NCBI RefSeq assembly: GCF_018139145.2
Contig: NC_059478.1
Span: forward strand, 34,947,001 to 35,011,000
DNA length: 64,000 bases
Source: Gymnogyps californianus
Taxonomy: Eukaryota > Chordata > Aves > Accipitriformes > Cathartidae
Direction: 5' to 3'
In this document: one piece after another, positions 1 through 10,900 of the stretch
How positions within the stretch are numbered: position 1 is the stretch's first letter
How the letters are laid out: each line of letters opens with the position of its first letter
Notes under the pieces: generated by a model
The model's input: the letters and a program-made list of their open reading frames with translations, nothing else
Told to the model about the DNA's origin: nothing
Database searches by the model: none
Translations under genes and position numbers: made by a program

Positions 1-351
1 TAACTATGAATGCATATGGAGGAGAATGTGGTATTCACATACAGTAACCCCTTACTTAACATCTGTGCTTGCATTTCTGTAGTCCAGCAGGAAGGCGTGC
101 CTGGTTTTAGCAGATGGAAGTGTTGGTTCTCTTGGGCAACGACCGCAGCAGCGTGCGTGCCACCTGTCCGCAGGGCTGGGGGAGTTTGCGGTAGAGGTTT
201 CCAATGCTGCAGTTCAAAGATTGTCATCAGGGTTGTTGCAAGGGCTCAGTACTGCAATGCTTGCACTTGTCTGTCCCAGAAAACCAAATCGCTGAGCGTC
301 CCCTGTAAAGAGAGCTCGCCACTTGTGCCTAAACGTGTTTTTCTCTTGCAG
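1..351 (+). other. DYNLT5: Last intron of DYNLT5 (3' part)
   Basis: This stretch precedes the last DYNLT5 coding exon and ends in a pyrimidine-rich acceptor, TTTTTCTCTTGCAG, at 338-351. An open frame runs through it from position 10, but that part has no Tctex1-like residues and is most likely intron. I see no repeat or other gene in it. Confidence 0.7.
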
Positions 352-555
352 GTTATTAAAGCTCGGGTAAAAGACCTTGTGATACCGAGGTACAAGATTG
401 TTGTGGTGACGCACATTGGGCAGCTGAATGAGCAGAGCATGCACATCGGAAGCAGGTGCCTGTGGGATCCTGTGAGCGATACGTTTTCGTCATATGTGTT
501 CAAGAACACTTCACTGTTTGCTCTTGCAAATGTCTATGCTGTCTATTTCGAATAA
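352..555 (+). CDS. DYNLT5: DYNLT5 (TCTEX1D1), last coding exon; gene truncated by window start
   Basis: The exon encodes the C-terminal 67 residues of a Tctex1-type dynein light chain, starting [18 protein letters not shown] and ending NVYAVYFE before TAA at 553-555. Visible family features are the IK-R-K-L--PRYK start of the C-terminal half, the CLWDP strand (family usually CFWD), the S-VF-N-SLF segment and the final VY-E strand. The exon begins in phase 0 after a good acceptor. Tctex1 proteins form dimeric beta-sandwich light chains that bind dynein intermediate chains. DYNLT5 is a little-studied member, thought to act in dynein or ciliary complexes. Assignment to DYNLT5 rather than other DYNLT paralogues rests on synteny with INSL5, DNAI4 and MIER1, as on human 1p31. 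Earlier exons lie upstream of the window. Confidence 0.9.
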   Translation, partial: VIKARVKDLVIPRYKIVVVTHIGQLNEQSMHIGSRCLWDPVSDTFSSYVFKNTSLFALANVYAVYFE

Positions 556-1315
556 GGAGGTAGTTGAGTTTAACAGCAGGAGGAATGAACAGTCAGCCTA
601 ACTCTTCCTGTTTCTGTTGTTGAAAACGGTTGTGAATGACCAAGGCAACTTTCACCTGTTCTGAAATGTGGTTACCGTAAGCCTTTCGGTGGTGAATGGG
701 ATAACTGTATTTCCCAGAGCTTTCTCTGGGAAGTGATTCTTTGTGACACCTGATTGTTTTGCACCTGATTCTAGCTGCTCTCAGAACTGGGGATCCCTGT
801 GATACTTTTTTCTCCCTGAATTTGCCCTCACTACGTGATCCCCAAGTAGTAACCACAGAGGGATTTTTGGAAAGGAAAACAAAAGCATTTTAAAACTATC
901 CCCATTAAATGGCATTTGCAGGCAGTTAGGCCTGTGCCAGGCCCCGTGGTCCCGGCTCCATGCACACGCTGCTGCAAGTTACCCTGCCCTGCCTGGGGGA
1001 TGGAGGGATCCCCCCAAACCTTCCTGCCGGGCCCAGAGGTGCCCTGGGTGGGCTCTGCGGTGGGAGGGCAGCAGAGAGCGAGAGAGTCGGGGGCTTTGCT
1101 TGCCGGGGGCTGGCCTGGCTGCCCCTGAGCTCTGAGAAAAGCCCTGAGTGCTGAGAAGGTGGCCTAGAGAAAGTGGTTAGTTCTGCTTGGAGAAGACTAG
1201 CTCTGTCCCATAGTGCTGGAAATCAAGTGAAAAATGTCTTCAAATTATATCATGTTTAGTGTACATAGATCTAACATCTCTGGGGCCTTCTATTAAAGGT
1301 GCTTGAATCTAGCAA

Positions 1316-1321
1316 AATAAA
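1316..1321 (+). terminator. DYNLT5: Candidate DYNLT5 polyadenylation signal AATAAA
   Basis: This is a canonical hexamer about 760 nt after the DYNLT5 stop, within AT-richer sequence. An ATTAAA at about 904 is an earlier alternative. The choice between them is inference. Confidence 0.35.
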
Positions 1322-1735
1322 GTTGAATTGGGGTTCTCAGCTGATACCTGCCTATAGATAAGAGGGGAAGTACAGCCCTCTGAGCTCAGAAGTGTATTGC
1401 CAGTCTCCCTGGGTGCAAATTAACTGCCCACGAGGTAAGACCTCGGGTGGATGTTACTGGAAGCAGCTGGAATAGGAAATAAACCACAGCTACTGCCTGC
1501 CCAGTTAGGGGCCAGTGCTGACTGCTCACAGCTCTCCTCTGCTGCGGCCGTTCCCCGGCAGCGGTGGAGGTCTGACGCACGAGCCTCGCGGCGTGACGCG
1601 CTGCACAGAGCTGTCCGCACCGCCTTGGTTTTGTTCTGATTCTGAAGACAGACTTCTTGCTACCCGTATTTCACAGCTGAAACCTGCTGTTGGATTTTCG
1701 TAAGTAAGAGAACAAGCATGTAATAAATCGCTTAT

Positions 1736-1741
1736 TTTATT
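1736..1741 (-). terminator. INSL5: Candidate INSL5 polyadenylation signal AATAAA
   Basis: Read on the minus strand, AATAAA lies about 315 nt after the INSL5 stop at 2054. This is a plausible 3' UTR length for a small hormone gene. Confidence 0.4.
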
Positions 1742-2053
1742 ACATTTCATGTGCGAAGCTGAAACTAGAACAGCAGTTAGATGGGAAGAAATATTTGTAC
1801 TTACAACTAAAAGTTTAACTCTAAACCACTGTAAACACTTTGTGGGATCCAGACAACCCAACCTGAACTGTCATTGCAGCCATTTGCTGGTTTGCACTAC
1901 AACATCTAACATTCAGTCTTTACTCCCTAGTGCACTCCAAAGACTAAAGCTACAATTAAAGAATACAACTGAAATAATTGTGGTTTATGTCATGGTTATT
2001 TTAATACGTGAAAGCTGTGACATTGAATGAACCTCATCAGCATCTGCTGCGTT

Positions 2054-2313
2054 TTAGCACAGGGAACTGATATCTCTCTCACTGCAGCCGATGCTGCAGC
2101 AGGATGTGGTAAGCAACTTGGCTACTTCGCGCTTTTTTAGTATAGACATTTTCCTGGTGCGTTGTAAGGCTCGCTCTGTCTCAGGCTTGACCTGGATTTC
2201 TTCGCTGTCAGTCTCCAGCCTCTGGTCCGTGTACGTCGAGTCGTCAGCATAACTGTTGTTCTCTTGTGAGAAAGGCAGGGGATTTTCACTCTCTGTCACG
2301 TAAAAATCAGAAG
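2054..2313 (-). CDS. INSL5: INSL5 exon 2: C-peptide and A chain
   Basis: The exon starts after TTTTCAG (AG at 2315-2314). The split codon G|CT gives Ala. It encodes the C-peptide, the KKR processing site and the A chain, ending SSLC and TGA. Confidence 0.9.
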
Positions 2314-3835
2314 CTGAAAATTAGAAGTCATGGAATCATGAGTAGTTTACAATATTTATCTTTACTAGAAAGACAGACCAGCCTACAGCCAGGGAGCTGA
2401 AAGTATTATCCTCCGTGTTTCTGATGTGAACAACCGAGGTGATGTACCAGATCACTGACTTCTCACCAGGGCAGTATTAAAATAGATATGCGGGGTGCAC
2501 ATTCTGTGATTAACGTGTTAAAACCCCAGTAATTTATGGATTTATATCGAAGAGTGTTCTTTGTAGGAATAGTTGCCTTATCAGTCTTACACTGATATAT
2601 TTGCTTCGAAGGGTAAAACCGTGATTTGATGTGTCAGTGCCACTTGACCAGCACGTTAACCTGGAACTGCTTGTGGGTTTTCCGAAATGCAGATACTATG
2701 TTAAGGCATCAGATACCCCACAATTTCAAAGTTCCTGGATGTTCCCACTTACATTACGCTTGCGATTCACGTGCATTTTAAATACCACAGTACAACTGGG
2801 CGCTGCCTTGTGGAGTTTATAAAGGTATAGTAGTTATCTCGCTTAGTTTAGCAGTGGGGGTTTCTTCTCCTTTAACAGACTCTTGGGTAGGGTGATGCAG
2901 GTGGCATCGCTTTTTATGTTTGTTTAAAGCTGCTGCTACAATAGAATTTTCAAAAAAGGCAGATGTTACTGCATGGAAAGCGTAGAAAGCCTCTGTTCCT
3001 GTCATTTGCCTCATTTATTTTCTTTTTTCTAGTTATTTTAACCTATCAGAGTGCAAATTTCTAGCAGTGCATGTAATGGCTGAATTTTCCAACTCTATCT
3101 AAAAATGTGCTAATAAATATAAATATATACAACACCATGTGAAGATAGTTAAATTGCACAGTATATATTCAACATACTTTAATTATAACATTTTGAAGTT
3201 GTAATAAAGTTTCTGGTTTCTAGTGGGGAAAGCAGTGTGTCCTACTGAAGACAACGGTAAAAAACTTGCATTGACTGCAGCAAAGCTTGTCTCTGACATT
3301 TAAAGTGTCATGGCATAGAGATTTTCAGTGATAGCCTTGGGCTTAACTCGTGGTTCCTCAGGTTGACTTGGAAAATCTTGATCTAAATGTTTTTTATTTA
3401 GCAAAATAGCACACTAAGCTAAGCCGAGCAAGCTGCAAGGAAACAAAAAACCTGAAGTTGCACCACCTCACTCGCTGTCTCAAAGCCAAGCCCGTGCTGT
3501 TCACGTGTGAGATGCCCCTGTTCAGGGGAGCAGCAGGAGCCGAGGACGCAGCTCTGCCCTTCGGTCCAGCCTGCAGGTGATTTGGTTCTTCCAAATCCCC
3601 TCGGAAGTAGGAGCACCTTGCAGGGGGTGCTAAGCCTCTAATGCATTAATTAGTACTTACCAAACAGGTAGCGATAATCAGTCAAATCCCTTTTCCACCG
3701 AGAGCCGCCGCAGGTGAAGACGATGGCTCTGACAAAGTCTCTCCCGCAGAGCTTCACGGTGTTCCCTTCACCTTTTCCTTCACGTGCCGCTATCAGGAGA
3801 GCGAGCAAGGCCAGCGCCAGCACCGTGCCCCTCAT
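2054..3835 (-). CDS. INSL5: INSL5-locus relaxin-family hormone, join(3661..3835, 2054..2313) on minus
   Basis: The gene encodes a secreted prepro-hormone of 144 codons in two exons with a phase-1 intron, as in the insulin/relaxin superfamily. The start at 3835-3833 gives a signal peptide (MRGTVLALALLALLIAA). The B chain follows, with LCGRDFVRAIVFTCGGSRW: both B-chain cysteines, an RxxxRxxV receptor-binding pattern and the C-terminal RW. Next come a dibasic site (KR) and an acidic C-peptide of about 70 residues. KKR then releases a 24-residue A chain with SCCSIGCSERDISSLC, carrying the CC-x3-C-x8-C pattern. Synteny (DYNLT5-INSL5-DNAI4) points to INSL5, the RXFP4 agonist made in gut L cells of mammals. 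The B-chain Arg before D-F, FTCGGSRW and the 24-residue A chain are more like relaxin-3, so the family is certain but the orthology label is by position. Splice sites are ACCTGTTTG|GTAAGTACT and TTTTCAG|CT. Confidence 0.9.
2314..3660 (-). other. INSL5: INSL5 intron
   Basis: This is a 1.35-kb phase-1 intron with GT-AG ends. It is AT-rich in the middle (about 3040-3200). No repeat family or other exon was recognised. Confidence 0.75.
3661..3835 (-). CDS. INSL5: INSL5 exon 1: signal peptide and B chain
   Basis: The exon has 58 codons plus one base and ends at donor GTAAGT (3660-3655). It holds the hydrophobic signal and the whole B chain, then the start of the C-peptide (DLTDYRYLF). An in-frame ATG 30 codons upstream (3925-3923) is rejected as the start because it overlaps the TATA box. 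Confidence 0.9.
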
Positions 3836-3924
3836 TCTGCAGACGCCGTGCTTCGAGGCTGGGTGTCGGCAGGGCGGAAGGGATGCGCCAGGCCGAGGTG
3901 GGGAGTTCTGCTGAAACCCTCTCA

Positions 3925-3930
3925 TTTATA
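3925..3930 (-). promoter_or_regulatory. INSL5: TATA box of INSL5
   Basis: The minus strand reads AGTATAAATGAG. TATAAA lies 95 nt upstream of the start codon, placing transcription start near 3900 and leaving a short 5' UTR of roughly 65 nt. A TATA-driven promoter fits a tissue-restricted hormone gene. Confidence 0.65.
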
Positions 3931-4602
3931 CTGATGGCCCGTCCGCTCCACTGAGTAACGGCTCATTCCGAGGATGACTTAATGTTTGCTAAAAACAAGT
4001 TAATCACTTGTTTCCGGTAACGTTTTAAGTGCTTTGGGATTTGTGCTGGGATTTTGGTCAGGTATTAAAGACTTCTTAAGACTACATAACTGCTTTACTA
4101 CAGGAACATGTGTAGTATAACATGTTTATAGGGTACGGGCTTAGATCAATACCGTTAATGTGTATGTTCTGCAAAAATGAGAGGGTGTTTATTGCATGAT
4201 TTGTAGATAATGGGTTTTCCTCTGTGTGTTTCCCACACAGCTGTGCTACCGCAGCCTGTTGCCCAGTCGTGCCTGTTACCACAGTTTAAGCAACGTCAGG
4301 TCTGTTTCTCTTAGCTATCCCAAACTAAAAGGGAGTTAACTTCTTCCAGTGATGTCCTCAGTTGTGTACCTCTTCGTTACCCCTGCCTTGTTCTCTTGCC
4401 AAGCGTCCCCTTGTCACGCTGGCAACCGCAGACGCTTCAGAGGAACCTGCTGGTGCCGGGCAGTCACTCATGAGAAAATCTGGTACAGAGGGGGTTTTGT
4501 GGCAGATGGAGGCATCCATGCCTGCAGATGCCTTACTATGATTCCTAGCGTGCTAAGTGATAGGACGCGATCCTGCAGCACGTGGAGCGTTTGAGCAGAG
4601 TG

Positions 4603-4747
4603 AACTCGCTGTAACAAACGGTACAGAGCAATGTGGTTGTTTGACAGCTTGCGTCCGCGGATACCCGCATGCAGTGGAGTAGCTCCGCTGCAGCTGCACA
4701 GCTCGCGTGTCTCTGCAGTGAGGCCTGTGGATGTGGCCCTTGTCCAA
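4603..4747 (-). pseudogene. Possible decayed ankyrin-repeat remnant
   Basis: Two neighbouring minus-strand frames give DKGHIHRPHCRDTRAV (4747 downward) and then, after a frame change, SGATPLHAGIRG followed by NNHIALYRLLQ (4689-4603). The second resembles the ankyrin pattern G-TPLH-A-R-G followed by a helix ending RLL. No intact frame covers both and no exon borders are clear. It may be an old pseudogene piece or chance. Confidence 0.15.
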
Positions 4748-7330
4748 AAAGGCATAGAAAAGAGAAGGAGAGGCTCTAAAGAAAGCACAGAATAGCCGTT
4801 CTTTTCCTTTTGGTAATATCTGAAAGACAGAAGTGGGTTCACTAAAGCAGCGTGGAGCAGTGTTACTGTGCTCTGGGACCAGAGGTTAGTAGATTGGTTA
4901 TGAGAGCTGTCCCTTCCTATTGCTTTGGATGTTGGCTACAGTTGCTGTAAGCTTCTATAAAAAAATTCTTACAATAAAATGCCTTAAGGAGAAAATTTGG
5001 CAATTACGAGGTCAGAAATTCCATGTTTAAGAACAAAATACATGAGGAACTTTGGAGATCGTTAGCACTTCCTAGCACCACAAGTGTTTTCCAGCACCAT
5101 AATGTTTCAGTTAATTAGTTTACACGATGTGCAGGGTGAATTACGATGTGTTACAGCCTTGACAGAAAGCTCGGTTTTTACCAGTAGCATCGGTAAGTAA
5201 ACAGTCGTGACCACCGATGGAAAATATATGGTGTATTTTGTTCAGAATTGTAATAATGATTAACACATGATTCACCTTAATGGGTGTCTTTCTTTGAAAT
5301 GCACAAAGATTAATTTTATATCAAGGGTAAGCTTGCATTGTCACTGTAAAATGTGCAGAACGCAGAAGGAAGTGAATGTTAATGCATCACAAACGACCTT
5401 AAACTTCAGTGATGTGTTTAAATCTTGGACGTTTATTGTCAGGCTAATGAGAGAGTCTGAACGTTCTGTATCTATAAAATACACATCTCGCTACATAACG
5501 CTTTCAAGAGCAGGCAGCTATTTGCCTCCGTCAGTTGGCAGGCAGGGCGCTTTACTGCCAAGCTTTTGTATTGCCTCGCCCCTGTGACGGGGGGATTGCT
5601 GCCGCACTGATCAGGCAGTAGGGCTGTAGAGATCTTAATTACTCATCTGTAGAGATGTTCCATATTTTTGGTGAGCAGTCAGTCTCTGAAAATCCTCTAA
5701 GACACCACGGTCCAGCCAGTGGCTTGCTGGGTGCTTTTTTTCTGTTTCTTCTGATCTGCCCCCAAAAAAGACAGCCTAGACAGCCAAACACTGCCTGCTT
5801 CCAACCAGCAATGCAGGCCTGAGCAAGCGTTCCCAACAGCTTTGGGCTCTCCAGCTGCTGGGCTTGGGCTAGGGAAGGTGACGAGATCTCAAAAAACACA
5901 GATCTGGCTTCCAGAGCTGCAAAAGTCAATCATTGCTCCAGAACCACACTGTTATCTCGTGTGAGGAGCTTTCAGAAAAGTGTCACTGTGGAACAGAGTG
6001 AATTTAACCCGCAATTTTACATTATCCTAATTTGTCAGGGGTTGAAAAAGTGGGTCTCTGCTTTTGCCTGATGTGGGATGATCTGCAGCTCGCAGGAGCA
6101 CCTTGATGCCACTCCAAGCTCAGCTTTCACCCTCAGTGGTGGTTTATGGGGTGACAGACAAGATGGATCTGATGAAAAGTCCGTTCATTTACTGTATGAT
6201 TTCACAGGGAAGATAGATACTACATCGGGTAAGGACTTAGGCTGTATTATGGAGCGGCCTATACAGGAGGTGATTTTGGCATTTTTGCTTTTTGAGCAAC
6301 TCCAAGACCTTGGAGGAAAAAAACCAAGGAGAAAAAACCCAAGGAGAAAAGTTTACAGAGACCTTTCTATTACCTTATCCGTATCATAGGGAAGGCCATC
6401 TGTGTATTAATACTGTTTGTCTAATGAGGGGGACTTCCAGGGGAAAATTTAGAGCTTTTGAAAAAAGTTTCTGACCAATATGTTTTCAAAGAGAAGTTTT
6501 AATGATTAAAAAAGAATAAATGGTTTATGTTAGTACTACAATAAGTCTTTCTTGCTGTTTACCAACTGAGAAGGGGTATCATTTAGCTACTGTTAAATAG
6601 CTGCAGCAGGCCCAATTATGTCATGTAAGGTATGAACCTGTAAAATAAGAGGAAAAAAAGAGCTGTCTGACAGTGTAATTGCAGTATAAGACATGCAGTG
6701 ATCCAAAATTGCTATTTACGAACTGAGAACAGAATTGCTTGTGCAATGAGCATCCAGAAAGCAGGCTAAGGTAATTTGTATTATGTCAGCTGATTCTGCT
6801 TTGGAATTCTGTTAATACTGTGCTTACCTCTAAGAGCGCTCCTTGAAAATAGCACGGTTTGGCAGGCCTGTTTGGATTGCATTTGTAGCATCATACTTAG
6901 CAGCATACAAACACGTATCTCGTTTGTAAAGGAAATGAAATTTCCAAGATGATACATGTATGGTAGTTGTACTTAGATGTGATTGCCCCTGAAGTAATTA
7001 CCTCCCTTTAGCGTTAGTTGTAGTACGGACCCTGTCGTGCTAAGCTTTGTACGTACCTAAGCCTAGGAAGACCTTGCTGTTATCAGAAAAGGGAGTGAAA
7101 GAAATGGATGATGCTGGAAAGCGGGGCTCCCTCTGGCTAGTGAGGCTCTGTGACTCAGTGACCAGTTGTGCCACACGCCCAAAGTCTGTGAAATTAAGCA
7201 CTGCTATTTTTAGTCCTGTTCTGGTGACATACCCAGAAAATTATCCCTATACTCTTATTAACAGAAGAACTTCTCTGCTCAGAGGACTTGGGCTGCTTCG
7301 TGGTGATTTGTAGGAAAAAAACCCACAAAT

Positions 7331-7336
7331 TTTATT
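7331..7336 (-). terminator. DNAI4: Candidate DNAI4 polyadenylation signal AATAAA
   Basis: On the minus strand AATAAA lies about 580 nt past the tentative DNAI4 stop at 7916. It is the nearest clear canonical signal I noticed. Its use is inference. Confidence 0.3.
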
Positions 7337-7589
7337 TTCTAAGAAGTTTAACAACAATGGCCTCACTTTTAGTTGTTAAGGGAAATATCTTTTTGCTCTG
7401 TGGTTTACAGCACTTGGCAAATGAGGCTGGTAATTACCAGAATTTCTAAATGCAACACTGACAATTGTGAATTATTAATGCTTAATACCCTAAGAATGAA
7501 GGTTAGATTAACATCGGCATTTTCGTTCTCTCCAACTGAAGTTTAGTGTTTTGCACCATGTAACTCAGAAGGGATTTTAAAAAGTACCA

Positions 7590-7700
7590 GTCCCACTTTA
7601 CAAATGGGGAACCCAGGTCCAGTAAGCCGAAGCTACTTGCCCAGAGCTGAAGGGACAAAGGGAGCCGCGCAGTTCGGGGCTGCGGGTCACCTGCAGATAG
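7590..7700 (+). repeat. Ancient MIR-like SINE fragment
   Basis: The run CACTTTACAAATGGGGAA, followed by AGTAAGCCGAAGCTACTTGC and CCAGAGCT, resembles the MIR core and 3' part (TTTACAGATGAGGAAAC...TAAGTGACTTGCCCAAG). It is diverged, as expected for a pre-amniote element. It lies just past the tentative DNAI4 3' end. Confidence 0.45.
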
Positions 7701-7915
7701 ATCCCGGAGGAGGGATCCACCTGGTGCTGCAGTACCCAGGGTGGCATCAGAATTTTGTACCGTGGACCAGGCGAGGAGGTCCCAGTGAGGCTTCGGTATA
7801 AACTAGCGCTGCTTTATGCAAAAGTGAACGGAAGGGATTCACAGTTGACATCAGTGAGCTTTTACGACGCTGCTGCTGATACAGAATCTATGCAATGGTA
7901 CGATTGGAAAGGAAC

Positions 7916-7950
7916 CTAGTTGTAAGGCAAGTCAAGTTCTCGCATGTCAT
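7916..7950 (-). CDS. DNAI4: DNAI4 exon 18 (tentative last exon)
   Basis: After a good acceptor (GGGCTTTTCTGTCCTAG) the phase-1 frame reads [10 protein letters not shown] and then TAG at 7918-7916. It joins G|AT to give Asp with exon 17. Support is the splice site and phase only. Confidence 0.4.
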
Positions 7951-10900
7951 CTAGGACAGAAAAGCCCTCACTGGGATAAGTAGTGGCTTCTCAAAGAGTG
8001 AAGGCAAGACAGAGCCAAAGGGCTAATGGGCTTGCCGACACCAAGAGAGTGAGACTATCTTGTTGGCGGCCAGGAGAGGGCACGTCGTTCCTGCGTTGTC
8101 AGCAGATAAGGGCATTCTGCCAAATACAGTCACCTGCAGACTGCATTTAGAGGAAGCGCCACCTTCCCGTCCTCGCCCCGAGTGTCCCTCCCAAATCCAG
8201 CTGTGGCGAACCTCTGGATTTGCCATCAAGTGAAACCTGAAGTTCGATGTTGACTTACCTGTTCCTGAAGTTTCTAGTGGTATGGAATGCAGAAGAGCAG
8301 GAACCACCTCGGGTTTTAACCTGGTTAGGGCATTGTATCTGATTCCACTTATTTCAATATTTATTAGCTAGACCTTTAACAGAAACCCCTTTCTGAGGAA
8401 TGAAGTACCAGGCACGCGTGCAGGCCTCTGAGGACCTCCACCTTTTCCTAGTGAATCGTACCTTATCACTGTTGGGAGCAGCCAGGTTCTGCAGCTCAAA
8501 CACGCCGACTTCTCCTTTACTGTCTCCTACGAGCAGGCAGTCGGTGTTCTTAGCAAAGAGTACAGATGTGAATTTCACTCTGGGGTTGGCAAGGCAAGAG
8601 ATCACAGGGTTCAAGCTGTAACCCAGCAGAGGCAAGAATTAATGGGTAACGTTGCATTTGCCTCAGCGTACTATCATGTAAAGTCTAACAGTAATGCAGG
8701 CCTGATAAATGTTGCGTGTTTTACTTTTTATGTTCTAGATTAACTCAAAAACTAAGAAGCAAGGCAGTGTTTTGTTTGTTCTCTACCAGAACAAAAATCC
8801 CGGCTGCTATTAACTTAAGATATCCTGGTTGCCTAAAATCTGTCCTATTGCGTAATATGGGGGGGGGGTGGTTAATATTTTTATTATACGAATAATTTGC
8901 TTTTTGCTACCGCAAGATTTGGCAAGCCTCCTACTCCACTGCGGGCTTTGTGCTGTCATTAATACTAAATAGTACAGACCAGCAGTACAAGGCCCCAGAT
9001 GAACTAAGCTGCACATGAGATGTGCACCTACTTTACAGTAGTGGGAAAACGTGAGAGGTATCTGAACTTCCGACCATCTTATCTCTATCAAAGGTCCAAA
9101 GTAGCTCAGTTTTGTTATTTTTCCTTTTAACTATGGCAGTGGTAGAATCTATGATTGCTGCAGAAAAAAAAGCAGTTTTACCCTTTATCAGTTCCATGAG
9201 GCATCCAGCCCCTTCTCTTATAATTATAATTCTCTGGTAACTACCATCTGCTTTTACAAAATGAGTATTTCAAAATGCAATACTTTCAATAACTAAGCAA
9301 GCAAATGGCATGGAGCTGTCATGATCTGATAACAATACTGATTAGGCAATAATGTGTAGCCTTTGTGGCATTAAGTTTCGGCATCTTCTTCGAGAAAAGT
9401 AATTACTTACGTGCTGACACTAAGATCCCAGATTTCTACTCTGCTTTCATTCACTGCTGCAAATATGAAGGCTGATTTTGGAGACCACATAATGTCATGA
9501 ACAAAAGCAGTGGTGGAACTGAAAGTTAAAATGGGCGTCTGTGAATCCTGGTGCCATAAAATAATGCTCCAGTCTGCAGAGCAGCTTAGGAACATGTCAG
9601 TGCTGAATGGATTCCAAGCGACTTTGTACACAGGACCCTTGGTGTTTGGGAAGAAACAAAAAAGAACTTTGTGTTATTCTAGAGCTGCCGACTCACAGGA
9701 TGGTTTTTAATAGTGACCTTTCATGGAAATCCTTGACTGTCCTTTGACCTTAATAGCAAAACCAGCATTGTGTTATGTGTACCCGTAGGAAATTAGGATG
9801 AAGCAGATGTGATAAGACAGGAGAGATCTTCGGAATAGAAAGCATTCAGCTGATGCTGTCCCTTCACCAGTTGTTAGGAGAAGCTGATGCTGAAAGGGTA
9901 GCTCCTTGGATGAAGCAGAGACTTTCAAAAAAAGAGGTGCTGTTCAAGTTCTGCCATCTTTCTCTCAGAGGTGAGACTATTTAACTGTGGTTTGCAGGAC
10001 AATCAGATTACTGATTGTTTTCTTAAAATAAAGCCAGAACTAAAGCTTTAAAACAGTTTATAGTACAAGTTTTAATAAATTACTTAAAAAAAAAAGATCT
10101 TTATAGTGTATACAGTAATCCTGTAAGACTGTGATGCTTTAAGCTATGGGAATTCATTCTTAATATAAGAAAAGAAGTTTAGGTTTCTTTTGTTGCAGAT
10201 GTTTTGTTTAGTAAATATAAACAAAGAACCTATTACATTTGTGAACTTAATTGAACAGTTTCTGCTGTCATTACTTTTTCTACGTATCACTCACCTTATG
10301 GCCTCTGTATGTCTCTAGAAACTGCTCATTGCGTGAACAAGAACACTGGTGGATATGACCCTCTTCTGTTCCAGCAAGATAAAAATTAGTATCCTGAAAG
10401 AAAGGTAAAAGTAGCCTATGTTGGATTAACCTATTTATCACTCAACCAAAAATCTATAAAGGACTGGATGAGTTTGGCAGTGACAGTCTTCTGAAGAACT
10501 AAGGTGGAGTTGCCAGGATGTTGTGTGTTGGGCTGCTTGCATGTGTGCTGCAGAGGTGTATGCGCGGTTGATATAGCGGTGCCAGATGTATCAGATTTGG
10601 TATGTGTGTTCTCCATCTGTGCAGAACAAATGCTGTGATTTTTGACTGCTGAAAATCTCGGACTTTCTGCGATCCACGTGGGCAAACGCATGAATTCTTC
10701 AAATGCTCTGTGGACAAAATATTCAGCTGGATAAAGAGGAGAAGCACAGCCATCTAAGTCTTAGACTCGGGAGATGCTGAACAGTCAAATCCTCACTGAT
10801 TTGACTAACACGCAGAGGAAAGCTACCCTAGGATCTGGCCCAAAGCAAATGTGAGTAACGTGGCTGAAATGATATAGTTGTTCACGTACAGGGATTACTT

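Larger units (their letters stand above)
556..2053. other. Convergent intergenic region and 3' UTRs of DYNLT5 (+) and INSL5 (-)
   Basis: The two genes point at each other, with stop codons 1.5 kb apart. Candidate poly(A) signals are AATAAA at 1316-1321 for DYNLT5 and AATAAA on the minus strand at 1741-1736 for INSL5. A GC-rich block lies at about 905-1150. Open frames here look like chance. No known repeat was recognised. Confidence 0.6.
3931..7589. other. Intergenic DNA between INSL5 and DNAI4
   Basis: This holds the INSL5 upstream region and sequence beyond the DNAI4 3' end. Apart from a doubtful ankyrin-like stretch at 4603-4747, I recognise no gene, RNA or repeat. The listed small open frames lack family features or exon-like borders. 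Confidence 0.55.

Noticed and set aside
10..351. DYNLT5 coding region starting at the ATG at position 10
   Set aside because: The upstream part does not resemble Tctex1 and is separated by a clear acceptor at 350-351.
3836..3925. In-frame N-terminal extension of INSL5 by 30 codons
   Set aside because: Its ATG overlaps the TATA box, and the downstream ATG is directly followed by a signal peptide.
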